A DNA stretch of 15,088 bases. Origin: JBGPYM01 sp041493205 (GTDB taxonomy: Bacteria; Bacteroidota; Ignavibacteria; UBA10030; UBA6906). Location of the stretch: positions 1 through 15,088 of the forward strand of contig JBGPYM010000047.1 of assembly GCA_041493205.1 (NCBI GenBank). Reading direction: 5' to 3'. The notes under the pieces are model-generated. The model was given only the letters and a program-made list of their open reading frames with translations, had not been told where the DNA came from and did not search any database. This document shows, one piece after another, positions 1 to 7,593 of the stretch (position 1 is the first letter of the stretch; each line of letters opens with the position of its first letter). A program made the position numbers and the translations under genes.

Positions 1-1
1 C

Positions 2-343
2 CTCGCAACGGACGCCGGAGGAAGCATCGCGCATGTCTCCATCACGCGCCAGATGCTGACCAGCACCGGAACCACGGAAGAAGAAACGGACAATTTCACC
101 ACGTACCCGATGAGCATCGAAGGCGTCGTCATCGGGATACTGTTCCTTGAACTCCACCATGGGGTGAAGATCAGTTTCCGGTCAAAGGGCGCTATCCCGG
201 TCAACGAGCTTGCACGGGAGTTCGGAGGGAACGGCCACAGAAATGCCGCGGGCGCACGGGTGGATGTCGGATCGATCGAAGAGATCCGCCGGAGGGTTCT
301 CCTCGCGGCACAGAACTATCTCCCGCACGGTACCACGCCATGA
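2..343 (+). CDS. DHH-family phosphoesterase, NrnA-like (oligoribonuclease/pAp phosphatase), C-terminal part
   Basis: Only the last 113 codons are visible; the frame is open to the left edge, so the 5' end and the catalytic DHH domain lie outside. The visible part is a DHHA1 domain: a stretch resembling NrnA (TDAGG, then SIEGVVIGILF), the substrate-contact segment ISFRSKG, and the glycine-rich signature GGNGHRNAAGA near the C-terminus, which matches the GGGHxxAAG motif of the family. Family members degrade nano-RNA and/or dephosphorylate pAp in the cytoplasm using two Mn ions held by the DHH domain. The third residue of the glycine motif is Asn where Gly is usual. The stop overlaps the pepA start in ATGA (340-343), so the two are probably coupled. 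A related DHH exonuclease cannot be excluded without the N-terminal half. Confidence 0.85.
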   Translation, partial: LATDAGGSIAHVSITRQMLTSTGTTEEETDNFTTYPMSIEGVVIGILFLELHHGVKISFRSKGAIPVNELAREFGGNGHRNAAGARVDVGSIEEIRRRVLLAAQNYLPHGTTP

Positions 344-1860
344 CCAGAGTGGCAGCAGCGCAGGGCACGATCAAGACCGTCGCGGCCGAGTGCGCCGCTC
401 TCTTCGTGTTCGAGGAGAAGGACCTCTTCAGGGCGCAGGTGCTTACGCTCCGGAAGCTTGGGGGCGACAGCGTGATGCCTGAGACCGGAACAGCCTTTGC
501 CGGGAAGCGCGGGCAGACGATGATGGTGTTTCCCCGCGGCCTCCGCACCCCCAGGCTCCTTCTTGTCGGCGCGGGGAAGAGGAGCGAGCTGAGCGCAGAA
601 CAGATCCGTCGAGCGGCTGCCGTCATGGCCAACGCGACACGGGGGACCGGACTGAAGGGCGTGGCCCTTCTCGAGCCCGCTCCGGAAATCACCGGACAGC
701 TTGCCGGGACCCCGGATCAGAACCCGTGGGAAATCTTCGCGATGGCGGCGACGGAGGGAATTCTGCTGGGGCTCTACCGGTTTGACGCGTACCGCACGGT
801 GGACACCGGGAACCGGGCCGCCCCGGAGCGGTTCACGATCGTCACGGAGTCCCCTTCGCGCCGTCAGAGCATGACGCGCGGCGTTGCACAGGCAACGATC
901 GTCTGTGAGGCCACCTGCCTGGCACGTGATCTGGAAAACGCTCCGCCCAATGCGATGGATCCGGATACCCTCGCGGCATCGGCACGGAGGTCGGGGCGCC
1001 GGAGCGGATTCAGCGTCCGGGTCCTGAACGAAAAGCGGATCAGAGCCCTGCACATGGGCGGACTTGCCGGCGTGGCCGCGGGAAGCCACCGCCCTCCCCG
1101 GTTCATCATCATGGAATACCGCGGCCGGGGGGCACGCGGAAAGCCGGTGGTGCTTGTCGGGAAAGGGGTCACGTTCGATTCGGGCGGGATCTCGATCAAA
1201 CCGTCGGCGGGGATGGCGGAAATGAAAATGGACATGTCCGGCGCGGCCGCCGTCATCGGAACCATGCAGGCGGCAGCACATCTGAAGCTTCCCCGGCACC
1301 TCATCGGACTCGTTCCGGCAACGGAAAACCTCCCCGGGGGGTCGGCCTTTAAACCGGGGGACATCCTCCGGCATCTCAACGGCATGACCTCGGAGATCGA
1401 CAACACCGACGCGGAAGGCCGGCTGATCCTGGCCGACGCCCTTTCCTATGCGTCGCGGTACGACCCGGCGGTGGTTATCGACCTGGCCACGCTCACCGGT
1501 GCGGTCGTCGTCGCTCTGGGCCATGTCACGACGGGAATGATGGGGACCGACAGGAAGGCGATGGCGGCCCTGGAAGAAGCAGGGGAACGGACGTACGAAC
1601 GCGTATGGGAGCTCCCCCTCCATCAGGAGTACGAGAAACTCATACGGAGCGATGTTGCGGACGTGAAAAATACGGGCGGGCGGTGGGCCGGCGCCATCAC
1701 CGCGGCGCTCTTCCTGAAGAAGTTCACCGGCACATTTCCGTGGGTGCACCTCGATATTGCCGGGACCGCCATCATCGAGGAGGCGTCGGACTATATTCCC
1801 CGCGGCGGATCGGGCGTCGGCGTGCGACTTCTGATAGATTTCCTCAGCCACCGGACATGA
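340..1860 (+). CDS. pepA: Leucyl aminopeptidase (M17 cytosol aminopeptidase)
   Basis: The 506-residue product has the two-domain M17 layout: a variable N-terminal domain (about 1-170) and a catalytic C-terminal domain. All residues of the E. coli PepA two-metal site are present at a constant offset of +5: K275, D280, D298, D357 and E359 as metal ligands, with K287 and R361 as catalytic residues. They lie in VGKGVTFDSGG (273-283) and in the family signature NTDAEGRL (355-362). The enzyme removes N-terminal residues from peptides in the cytoplasm, normally as a hexamer; PepA also binds DNA in E. coli, which cannot be judged here. The ATG start overlaps the preceding stop by four bases. The full-length antisense frame is a codon-bias shadow. 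Function is firm from the active-site match. Confidence 0.97.
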   Translation: MTRVAAAQGTIKTVAAECAALFVFEEKDLFRAQVLTLRKLGGDSVMPETGTAFAGKRGQTMMVFPRGLRTPRLLLVGAGKRSELSAEQIRRAAAVMANATRGTGLKGVALLEPAPEITGQLAGTPDQNPWEIFAMAATEGILLGLYRFDAYRTVDTGNRAAPERFTIVTESPSRRQSMTRGVAQATIVCEATCLARDLENAPPNAMDPDTLAASARRSGRRSGFSVRVLNEKRIRALHMGGLAGVAAGSHRPPRFIIMEYRGRGARGKPVVLVGKGVTFDSGGISIKPSAGMAEMKMDMSGAAAVIGTMQAAAHLKLPRHLIGLVPATENLPGGSAFKPGDILRHLNGMTSEIDNTDAEGRLILADALSYASRYDPAVVIDLATLTGAVVVALGHVTTGMMGTDRKAMAALEEAGERTYERVWELPLHQEYEKLIRSDVADVKNTGGRWAGAITAALFLKKFTGTFPWVHLDIAGTAIIEEASDYIPRGGSGVGVRLLIDFLSHRT

Positions 1861-1882
1861 TAACACGTATCGACATACACTC

Positions 1883-1888
1883 AGGAGG
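1883..1888 (+). promoter_or_regulatory. Strong Shine-Dalgarno fixing a GTG start of the GWxTD gene
   Basis: AGGAGG lies seven bases before GTG 1896-1898. Translation from this GTG begins directly with a signal peptide (VRRVLIAVLLALLTGG). The alternative ATG at 1857, which overlaps the pepA stop, would add 13 residues (MITRIDIHSGGTK) ahead of that signal and has no comparable ribosome binding site. Confidence 0.8.
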
Positions 1889-1895
1889 GACGAAG

Positions 1896-3242
1896 GTGCG
1901 GCGTGTACTGATTGCAGTATTGCTTGCGTTATTGACGGGGGGAGGAGCGCATGCGCAGCCCCGCAACGGGCCGCCGGAGCAGGGCCCGCAGGTTTTGTTC
2001 TATGAGACCGTGCAGGTGCCCGCGGAAGGAGAAGGGCGGCGCGTCGATGTTCACTACAGGATCGACCGGGAGTTCTTCATCCCGGTCAAAAGTACAGAGC
2101 CCTCCTTCCCCCATCCGTTCATGCGGCGCGGCGAAGTCCTCATCGAGATGGTCGATTCCACAGGCTCGACTGCAGGACGCTCGCTCGACAGGGTCGAAGC
2201 CGGGGAGCAGGATGCCGAGAGGGGCCCGATGGGAACGGCATGGCAGCAGGGAATCGGATCATTCTTCCTGCGACCGGGGCCGTATAAAATTCAGATCACC
2301 ATCGATGACCTGGAATCGCGGCGCAGCATCACCGAGAAGCACCGCACCATCCGCGTGGGCCCGTCGTCCCGGCCCGGCATCGCGACTGCCTCCGCGCTGT
2401 TCATCGCACCCCCGCCCGATTCGTCACTGCCGGCAACGATTTCGCCGGTGAATTACGGCGGAGAAATTTTCTTCGGAGCCCCCGCGGCGCTTGCGATCAT
2501 CTGGTCCCCCGCGGCAGGCGACGACTCTCTCCTTTCCGCCAGGTTCACGCTGACCGAAACCCCGCCGGCGGAGGAAGACCTCGCCTCGCTCCCCGCCCTG
2601 CGTGAGGTGAGGGCGCACATCATCCGTGGCGTCTCCCTCCGTCCCTCCACCGAGGGGGAGAGGATATCGTACGCTACCGCCCGGCCGGGCGCCGCGGCAA
2701 TCGCGATCATCCCCTTCCCGTCCGAAAAGCTCCTTCTCCGCTCGTATGCACTCAAAATCGCTCTGACGAACGGAACCGATCACGCGGAGCTCCCCCTCAA
2801 GTTCCGCGTTGTGTGGCCCGATATGCCCTTTTCGCTCAAAGATATCGACAACGCCCTTGACGCGTTGAAGTATGTCACGACGGAAGACCAGCTCGATTCA
2901 TTGCGGCGTGGAGGGATGGAATCCCGAAGGAAGAATCTCGAAGAGTTCTGGCGGAAGAGGGATTCAACACCCGCAACGGCCTTCAACGAGGTTGAAACGG
3001 AGTACTACCGCCGCGTCGATTACGCCACGAGAAATTTCGGGACGCTCCGCGTTCCCGACGGCTTCCGGTCCGACCGTGGACGGATCTACGTGCTGTACGG
3101 GCCCCCGACGTCCACCGAACGCTCGCTGGATCCCGACGCCGGCTACCAGGAGGTGTGGGTGTACAGCCGTCTCAATCGGAAGTTTGTATTCGTCGACCAG
3201 AACAAATCCGGCAACTATATTCTCGTGACCACCCCTCCATGA
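1896..3242 (+). CDS. GWxTD domain-containing exported protein
   Basis: The GTG start gives 448 residues with a clear Sec signal peptide (basic VRR, hydrophobic core, cleavage near AHA|Q at residue 20/21). The C-terminal 100 residues carry the GWxTD-domain pattern: EFWRKRD (350-356), NEVETEYYRRVDYA, then the signature position as GFRSD (389-393) instead of GWxTD, followed by RGRIYVLYGPP and a terminal strand-rich segment. The first 330 residues are predicted beta-rich and unassigned. The family is widespread in Bacteroidota, Ignavibacteria and some other didermal phyla; its biochemical role is not established. Export to the periplasm or cell surface is inferred from the signal peptide. The stop overlaps the pdxA ATG (3239-3242). 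The Phe and Ser substitutions in the signature are conservative, so loss of the fold is unlikely. Confidence 0.85.
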   Translation: MRRVLIAVLLALLTGGGAHAQPRNGPPEQGPQVLFYETVQVPAEGEGRRVDVHYRIDREFFIPVKSTEPSFPHPFMRRGEVLIEMVDSTGSTAGRSLDRVEAGEQDAERGPMGTAWQQGIGSFFLRPGPYKIQITIDDLESRRSITEKHRTIRVGPSSRPGIATASALFIAPPPDSSLPATISPVNYGGEIFFGAPAALAIIWSPAAGDDSLLSARFTLTETPPAEEDLASLPALREVRAHIIRGVSLRPSTEGERISYATARPGAAAIAIIPFPSEKLLLRSYALKIALTNGTDHAELPLKFRVVWPDMPFSLKDIDNALDALKYVTTEDQLDSLRRGGMESRRKNLEEFWRKRDSTPATAFNEVETEYYRRVDYATRNFGTLRVPDGFRSDRGRIYVLYGPPTSTERSLDPDAGYQEVWVYSRLNRKFVFVDQNKSGNYILVTTPP

Positions 3243-4249
3243 AGCAGTTGCTGGTCGCGCTGACCGTGGGTGATTGGAACGGCATTGGGCCTGAAGTCGT
3301 CCTCCGGAGCATTCAACGGCCGGAAACCCGCCGACAGTGCGTGCCCGTCCTCGTCGGACCGGCGGCCGTGTTCGAATCAGCGGCCCGGAGGCTTGGGTTC
3401 CCGTATCATTTTGTCCCGTATCCCGCGCGGCCGGGGCGAAAAGAGGTTGCACTGATCGAGCCGCCGTCCCGTTCCCCTATCCGCATACGGCCCGGCACTC
3501 TCTCTGCAGCAGCCGGCGCCGCAGCCGGGGCGGCGCTTGAAACCGCCGGGACGCTGGCGCTCACCGGGCTCGTCCATGCGATCGTCACTGCACCGGTATC
3601 CAAGCAGGCGCTCCATCGGGCAGGCTACAGGTTCCCCGGCCAGACGGAGATGCTGCAGCAGGTAACGGGTGCACCATCTGTTGCGATGATGCTGGTCTCG
3701 CGCTCTCTCCGTGTTGGCCTCGCCACGATCCATATTCCTCTCCGTGCGGTTGCGCGGTCACTGACGCTCTCATTGCTGACGACCCGGCTGGCACTCGTGC
3801 ACGAAGCGCTCAGGCGCGACTGGCGGATACGGCGGCCGCGCATCGCCGTACTCGGTCTCAATCCGCACGCGGGAGAAGGGGGCGACCTGGGGCGGGAAGA
3901 GGCCGAGGTCATCACCCCTGCGATACGATCACTCCGGCGGCGCGGCATGCGCCTGGAGGGGCCGTTCCCGGCGGACGCCTTTTTCGCGCGGATGGATGTG
4001 AAGGCCTATGACGCGGTGTTTGCCATGTACCATGACCAGGGGCTGATTCCCCTGAAGATGTCCGCCCGCGGGATCGGCGTGAACGTCTCCGTCGGACTCC
4101 CCGTCGTCCGGACCTCTCCCGATCATGGCACCGGGTTCGACATCGCCGGACAGTGGCGGGCCGACCCGTCAAGCACTGTCGAAGCGATCCGCCTCGCCGT
4201 GATGTTCGCACGCAATCGCGGTATCACACTCCGCACGAGGAACTCATGA
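3239..4249 (+). CDS. pdxA: 4-hydroxythreonine-4-phosphate dehydrogenase (PdxA)
   Basis: The 336-residue protein aligns over its length with E. coli PdxA (329 residues). PdxA oxidises 4-phosphooxy-threonine with NAD, and the product feeds pyridoxine-phosphate synthesis by PdxJ. Metal-binding histidines are present at H165, H210 (GLNPHAGEGG) and H265 (MYHDQG); substrate residues K273, N282 and R291 are also kept, each one position before the E. coli numbers. The N-terminal motif reads TVGDWNGIGPE, with Trp where Pro or Ala is common. The segment FPGQTE (132-137) has Gln135 where E. coli has substrate-binding His136. The start ATG at 3239 overlaps the upstream stop; an in-frame ATG at 3155 would lie inside the GWxTD gene and is rejected. 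Biosynthetic PdxA is most likely; a PdxA2-like catabolic paralogue is possible but has no supporting neighbours. Confidence 0.93.
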   Translation: MKQLLVALTVGDWNGIGPEVVLRSIQRPETRRQCVPVLVGPAAVFESAARRLGFPYHFVPYPARPGRKEVALIEPPSRSPIRIRPGTLSAAAGAAAGAALETAGTLALTGLVHAIVTAPVSKQALHRAGYRFPGQTEMLQQVTGAPSVAMMLVSRSLRVGLATIHIPLRAVARSLTLSLLTTRLALVHEALRRDWRIRRPRIAVLGLNPHAGEGGDLGREEAEVITPAIRSLRRRGMRLEGPFPADAFFARMDVKAYDAVFAMYHDQGLIPLKMSARGIGVNVSVGLPVVRTSPDHGTGFDIAGQWRADPSSTVEAIRLAVMFARNRGITLRTRNS

Positions 4250-4908
4250 TTTCTTTTTCCCATGTCTCCGTGGAGTTTGACTCCCACCCCCTTCTCAACG
4301 ATGTATCCCTGGAGATCCGTCACGGGGAGTTCGTGTTTCTCGTCGGGCAGACCGGCTCGGGGAAAAGCACGCTCCTGCGGCTGGTCTACATGGACCTCCT
4401 TCCAACGCACGGGACGGTGACAGTCGGGAAGTATAACTCCGGAAGGATTTCCACGGGGGATCTCCACCGCCTGCGCCGGACGATCGGGGTGGTGTTCCAG
4501 GATTTCAGGCTCCTGGAGGACAGGAACGTCTACGACAACGTCGCGTTCACGCTCCACGTCACGGGGGTCCGCGGGAGCGAAATCAAGAAAAAGGTTCTGC
4601 ACACGCTGGGCGATCTGGGGTTGAGCCATGCCCGCAACAAACGGGCACATGAGATCTCAGGCGGGGAACAGCAGCGCGTGGCAATTGCCCGGGCGATGGT
4701 CAATGACCCCGTGTTCCTGCTCGCGGATGAGCCGACCGGAAACCTCGACCCCGCGACGTCTTCCGAGATTCTGAAGCTCCTGAAGGACATCAACACCCGC
4801 GGCACAGGGGTGATTATGGCGACGCACAACTACGATCTGGTCCGGAAACGGAAGGAGCGCATCCTGAAGGTACACGAGACAGAAGTGCGGGAGGTCGACA
4901 AAGCGTAG
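4246..4908 (+). CDS. ftsE: FtsE-type cell-division ABC transporter ATP-binding protein
   Basis: The product has 220 residues, the usual FtsE length. All ABC ATPase motifs are visible: Walker A GQTGSGKST (34-42), Q-loop Q85 in VFQDFRLLEDRNVYDNVA, signature ISGGEQQR (137-144), Walker B VFLLADEP (156-163) and switch H194. The VFQDFRLLxDRxVxxNV stretch is typical of FtsE rather than of the related LolD or MacB ATPases. FtsE pairs with the membrane protein FtsX at the division site to control septal peptidoglycan hydrolases. No ftsX is in this window; the next gene is on the other strand, so ftsX must be elsewhere. The start ATG overlaps the pdxA stop (4246-4249), making this the last gene of the left operon. 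Confidence 0.9.
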   Translation: MISFSHVSVEFDSHPLLNDVSLEIRHGEFVFLVGQTGSGKSTLLRLVYMDLLPTHGTVTVGKYNSGRISTGDLHRLRRTIGVVFQDFRLLEDRNVYDNVAFTLHVTGVRGSEIKKKVLHTLGDLGLSHARNKRAHEISGGEQQRVAIARAMVNDPVFLLADEPTGNLDPATSSEILKLLKDINTRGTGVIMATHNYDLVRKRKERILKVHETEVREVDKA

Positions 4909-4911
4909 GGG

Positions 4912-5157
4912 TCAGCCAGCGACGGCTTCCACCCGTTTCACATCGGGGATGTCTTTCAACAGGGTCCGTTCGACTCCTGCGCGGAGCGTCATGACGGACA
5001 TCGGGCAGATGAGGCAGGTGCCGAGCCACTGGACTTCCAGCACACCGTTGTCACGCAGCCGTACGAACCGCACGTCCCCCCCGTCCGCCTTCAACCACGG
5101 GCGGACCTTCTCGAGCGACTCCTCCACCCGCTGCCTGATGGAATCTTCCGGGTTCAC
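4912..5157 (-). CDS. NifU C-terminal-domain (Nfu) iron-sulfur scaffold protein
   Basis: The 81-residue protein is a stand-alone Nfu domain. It has the family pattern RPWLKADGGDV near the N-terminus and a CxxC pair, C48 and C51 (GTCLICPMS), which would bind a [4Fe-4S] cluster at a dimer interface for transfer to target apoproteins. The only possible start after the upstream in-frame stop is GTG at 5157-5155; no ATG is available. It begins 9 bases after the mrp stop, so the two are almost certainly co-transcribed and form an Fe-S assembly pair. The stop is 3 bases from the convergent ftsE stop, which leaves no room for an intergenic terminator. Confidence 0.92.
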   Translation of the reverse strand: MNPEDSIRQRVEESLEKVRPWLKADGGDVRFVRLRDNGVLEVQWLGTCLICPMSVMTLRAGVERTLLKDIPDVKRVEAVAG

Positions 5158-5166
5158 GATTGCACG

Positions 5167-6255
5167 TCACATCAACTGGATATCGACCGCAGGCGCCCCG
5201 GCTCGGGCGGCGTTGCGGATACTCACCTGCGCGGCCACATTCCGGGCGATTTTTCTGATGACGTCCGCCTGCGCGGGCGCGGAATCGTCCGCCGTGATCG
5301 GTTTGCCCGTATCGCCGCTGACCCTGATGGAGGTGAAGAGCGGGATCTCGCCGAGAAACGGCACGCCCAGTTCCTCCGCGGTTCTGCGGCCCCCGCCGGT
5401 ATCGAATATCTCCTCCCGGTGGCCGCACTGTGCGCAGACGTAGTAGCTCATGTTCTCGACGACCCCGAGGACCGGCACGCTGACCTTATCAAACATCTTC
5501 CACGCCTTGAGCGCGTCCGCCAGTGAAATGTCCTGCGGGGTGGTCACGACCACCGCGCCCGTGAGCGGAATTGTCTGCACAAGCGTCAGCTGGATGTCGC
5601 CCGTCCCGGGAGGGAGATCCATCACGAGGTAGTCGAGCTCACCCCATTCGACGTCCGACATAAACTGCTTGACCGCACCGCTCACCATCGGTCCGCGCCA
5701 GACAACCGCCTGCATCGGGTCCACGAGGAAGCCAATCGACATCACCCTGACCCCCCATTTTTCTATCGGGATCAGCTTGTTCCCGGACATCCCCGGCCGG
5801 CCGGTCACCCCCATCATCAGCGGGATGCTGGGGCCGTACATGTCGAGGTCCACCAGGCCCACTTTCGCGCCATCGCGGGCAAGCGCCACCGCGAGGTTCA
5901 CCGCGACGGTTGATTTTCCGACGCCCCCCTTGCCGGAGGCGACTGCGATCGTGTTCTTGACGCCGGGGAGCACCGTGGCCCGCTGGGCATGATCGTGCTG
6001 CATGACCTTCGAGGTCATCGCAACGCTCACGTCCCCCACTTCCGGGAGGGCGGACCTGATTGCCTGGACGGAGGCCGACTTCAGCTCATCGCGGACGGGG
6101 CAGGATGGCGTGGTCAGCTCAATCGTAAAGCTGACATCGCTCCCCTTGATCGCAAGGTCTTTCACGAAATTCAACGCGACGATATCCTTGTGCAGATCGG
6201 GATCCTTGACCGCCCGGAGGGCTTCGATAACGTTCGCTTCAGTCAACTGCTTCAT
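5167..6255 (-). CDS. mrp: Mrp/NBP35 (ApbC) family Fe-S cluster carrier ATPase
   Basis: The 362-residue product has an N-terminal MIP18/FeS_assembly_P (DUF59) domain (about 1-80, with TPSCPVRDEL) and a ParA/MinD-type P-loop domain. The deviant Walker A is ASGKGGVGKST (106-116); LVDLDMYGPSIP and LVMDLPPGTGD follow. The metal-binding pair C274-x-x-C277 is in the usual place after ENMSYYVC. Such proteins bind and deliver Fe-S clusters in the cytoplasm. The ATG at 6255 is chosen because the homologous N-terminus (KQLTEANVIEALRAVKDPDL) starts there; the 29 upstream codons read through a tandem-repeat intergenic stretch and are probably not translated. It follows kbl by 94 bases and precedes the Nfu gene by 9. 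Confidence 0.95.
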   Translation of the reverse strand: MKQLTEANVIEALRAVKDPDLHKDIVALNFVKDLAIKGSDVSFTIELTTPSCPVRDELKSASVQAIRSALPEVGDVSVAMTSKVMQHDHAQRATVLPGVKNTIAVASGKGGVGKSTVAVNLAVALARDGAKVGLVDLDMYGPSIPLMMGVTGRPGMSGNKLIPIEKWGVRVMSIGFLVDPMQAVVWRGPMVSGAVKQFMSDVEWGELDYLVMDLPPGTGDIQLTLVQTIPLTGAVVVTTPQDISLADALKAWKMFDKVSVPVLGVVENMSYYVCAQCGHREEIFDTGGGRRTAEELGVPFLGEIPLFTSIRVSGDTGKPITADDSAPAQADVIRKIARNVAAQVSIRNAARAGAPAVDIQLM

Positions 6256-6305
6256 GCCGGTCGCATTTCCATTAGATGAGATGCCTGTGATTATTGACCT
6301 CAGAA

Positions 6306-6327
6306 TCTCTTCTCTGTGTCTCTGTGG
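6306..6327. repeat. Intergenic tandem TCTCTGTG repeat, probable member of a dispersed repeat family
   Basis: Between kbl and mrp the plus strand shows TCTCTGTG twice in direct tandem (6311-6326), preceded by a TCTCT half unit at 6306-6310. Read on the minus strand it is CACAGAGACACAGAGA. Sequences of this CACAGAGA-rich type recur in the intergenic DNA of many environmental bacterial genomes; that is recollection, not something this single copy can show. The surrounding gap (6256-6349) holds no clear terminator, only a weak GTGTT/AACAC hairpin, and no gene. Confidence 0.5.
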
Positions 6328-6349
6328 TGTTATGTAGAACACTCGCCGA

Positions 6350-7567
6350 TCAAATCAGGTTCATTTTCTTTCCCACTTTCCGGAACGCTTCGAGCGCGCG
6401 ATCGATGTCCCTGGTGCTCAGCGCGGCCGAAATCTGCGCGCGCAGGCGGGCTTCCCCCTTGGGAACGACGGGAAACCAGAGCCCCTTGATATACACGCCC
6501 GCGCGGAGGAGCGCCTTGCTCATCTCCTGTGCGACGGAGGCTTCGCCCAGCATGATGGGAACAATCGGGTGTTCCCCTTCCAGGATCTTATACCCGAGCG
6601 CCGTGATTTTCTTCCTGAAATAAGCCGTGTTGGCATGAAGCCGCCGCACGAGAGACCTGTCCTTCATAAGAAGGTCAAACGCGGTGCCGGCCCCGTACAC
6701 GATCGATGGGGGGAGCGAGTTGGAGTATATGTATGTGCGCGCCTTCTGGCGCATATAGGCGATAAGTTCCTTCGGTCCGCTGATGTACCCGCCGGCCGCC
6801 CCTCCGATCGCCTTTCCCAGTGTCCCGGTGAGGACATCCACTTTCCCGTGGACACCCCGGGCTTCCGGCGTTCCCCGCCCTGTTTTTCCACAGACGCCGA
6901 CGGCGTGTGAATCGTCGACGAACAGGAGCGCGTCGTATATGCGGGCTATCTCGACAAGCCGGTCGAGCGGCGCGAGGTCCCCTTCCATGCTGAAGACCCC
7001 GTCTGTCGCAATGATTCGGAGCCGGTACCCGGTGTTCCGGTCTGCGTCGAGCTGCCGGATCAGGTCGTTCACATCCGCGTGGGCATAAATCTTCCGGTCG
7101 GTCGTTTCCGCCTTGCAGAGCCGCTGCCCGTCGATGATGCTCGCATGGTTCAGCCGGTCGGAATAGATCACATCGCGGTACGACTCCATGCCCATTTTTT
7201 CGTTGGTGAGCGACGCGAAAAATGCTTCGTTGGCCGCCCAGCAGGAAGAGAAGAGGATGGCGTCTTCCGTACCGAGAAATTTTGCGATTTTCCGTTCCAG
7301 GCCGAGGTGTATGTCCTGGGTGCCGCAGATGAAGCGGACCGACGCAACACCGAACCCGTATTCCCTGATGCCGCGGATGGCCGCCGCGCGAACGGCGGGG
7401 TGATTGGAGAGGCCAAGATAGTTGTTGGACGCGAGCATGACGGTCTGTTTCCCCTTGACGCGCACGACGCCGTCCTGCGGTCCCTGGAGAGGGACCTCAT
7501 ACTTGTAGGTGTTTGATTCCTCCATGTCCCGCAGCTCGCGGGAGACAAGTTCAATGATGCCGGGCAT
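6350..7567 (-). CDS. kbl: Glycine C-acetyltransferase (2-amino-3-ketobutyrate CoA ligase)
   Basis: This 405-residue protein is an alpha-oxoamine synthase, PLP-dependent fold type I. The PLP lysine is K252 in GTLGKAIGGAAGG; the cofactor aspartate D218 and H221 lie in VDDSHAVG; and NHASIIDG contains H141. GFGVASVRFICGTQD (71-85) and FPVVPKGEARLR (365-376) match KBL much better than BioF or serine palmitoyltransferase. KBL cleaves 2-amino-3-ketobutyrate with CoA to glycine and acetyl-CoA in threonine breakdown. Compared with E. coli KBL there is a short insertion of about six residues (around NEKMGMESYRD, 122-132) before NHAS. Threonine dehydrogenase (tdh), a common partner, is not nearby. The ATG is preceded by GGAGA at suitable spacing, 26 bases after rsmB. 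Confidence 0.9.
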   Translation of the reverse strand: MPGIIELVSRELRDMEESNTYKYEVPLQGPQDGVVRVKGKQTVMLASNNYLGLSNHPAVRAAAIRGIREYGFGVASVRFICGTQDIHLGLERKIAKFLGTEDAILFSSCWAANEAFFASLTNEKMGMESYRDVIYSDRLNHASIIDGQRLCKAETTDRKIYAHADVNDLIRQLDADRNTGYRLRIIATDGVFSMEGDLAPLDRLVEIARIYDALLFVDDSHAVGVCGKTGRGTPEARGVHGKVDVLTGTLGKAIGGAAGGYISGPKELIAYMRQKARTYIYSNSLPPSIVYGAGTAFDLLMKDRSLVRRLHANTAYFRKKITALGYKILEGEHPIVPIMLGEASVAQEMSKALLRAGVYIKGLWFPVVPKGEARLRAQISAALSTRDIDRALEAFRKVGKKMNLI

Positions 7568-7593
7568 GTTCTGATTCTCCGTTTCGTTCTCGT

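Noticed and set aside
316..1866. Long minus-strand open frame (516 codons) spanning all of pepA
   Set aside because: It is exactly antisense to a gene with a complete M17 active site, is Arg/Pro/His/Gly-rich with no recognisable domain, and is the expected result of GC-rich codon use.
1605..1895. Longer N-terminus for the GWxTD gene starting inside pepA
   Set aside because: It would overlap pepA by 250 bases and bury the signal peptide; AGGAGG and GTG 1896 give a clean exported start.
4249..4911. Reading the ABC ATPase as LolD/MacB-type export
   Set aside because: The VFQDFRLL and DRNVYDNVA stretch and the 220-residue length fit FtsE better, and no permease of the LolCE or MacB type is adjacent.
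6256..6342. Extended Mrp N-terminus beginning MFYITPQRHREE
   Set aside because: It is translated from the tandem-repeat intergenic DNA; the domain homology begins at Met 6255.
6325..6345. Terminator after kbl
   Set aside because: Only a 5-pair GTGTT/AACAC hairpin without a T-tract is present, too weak to call.
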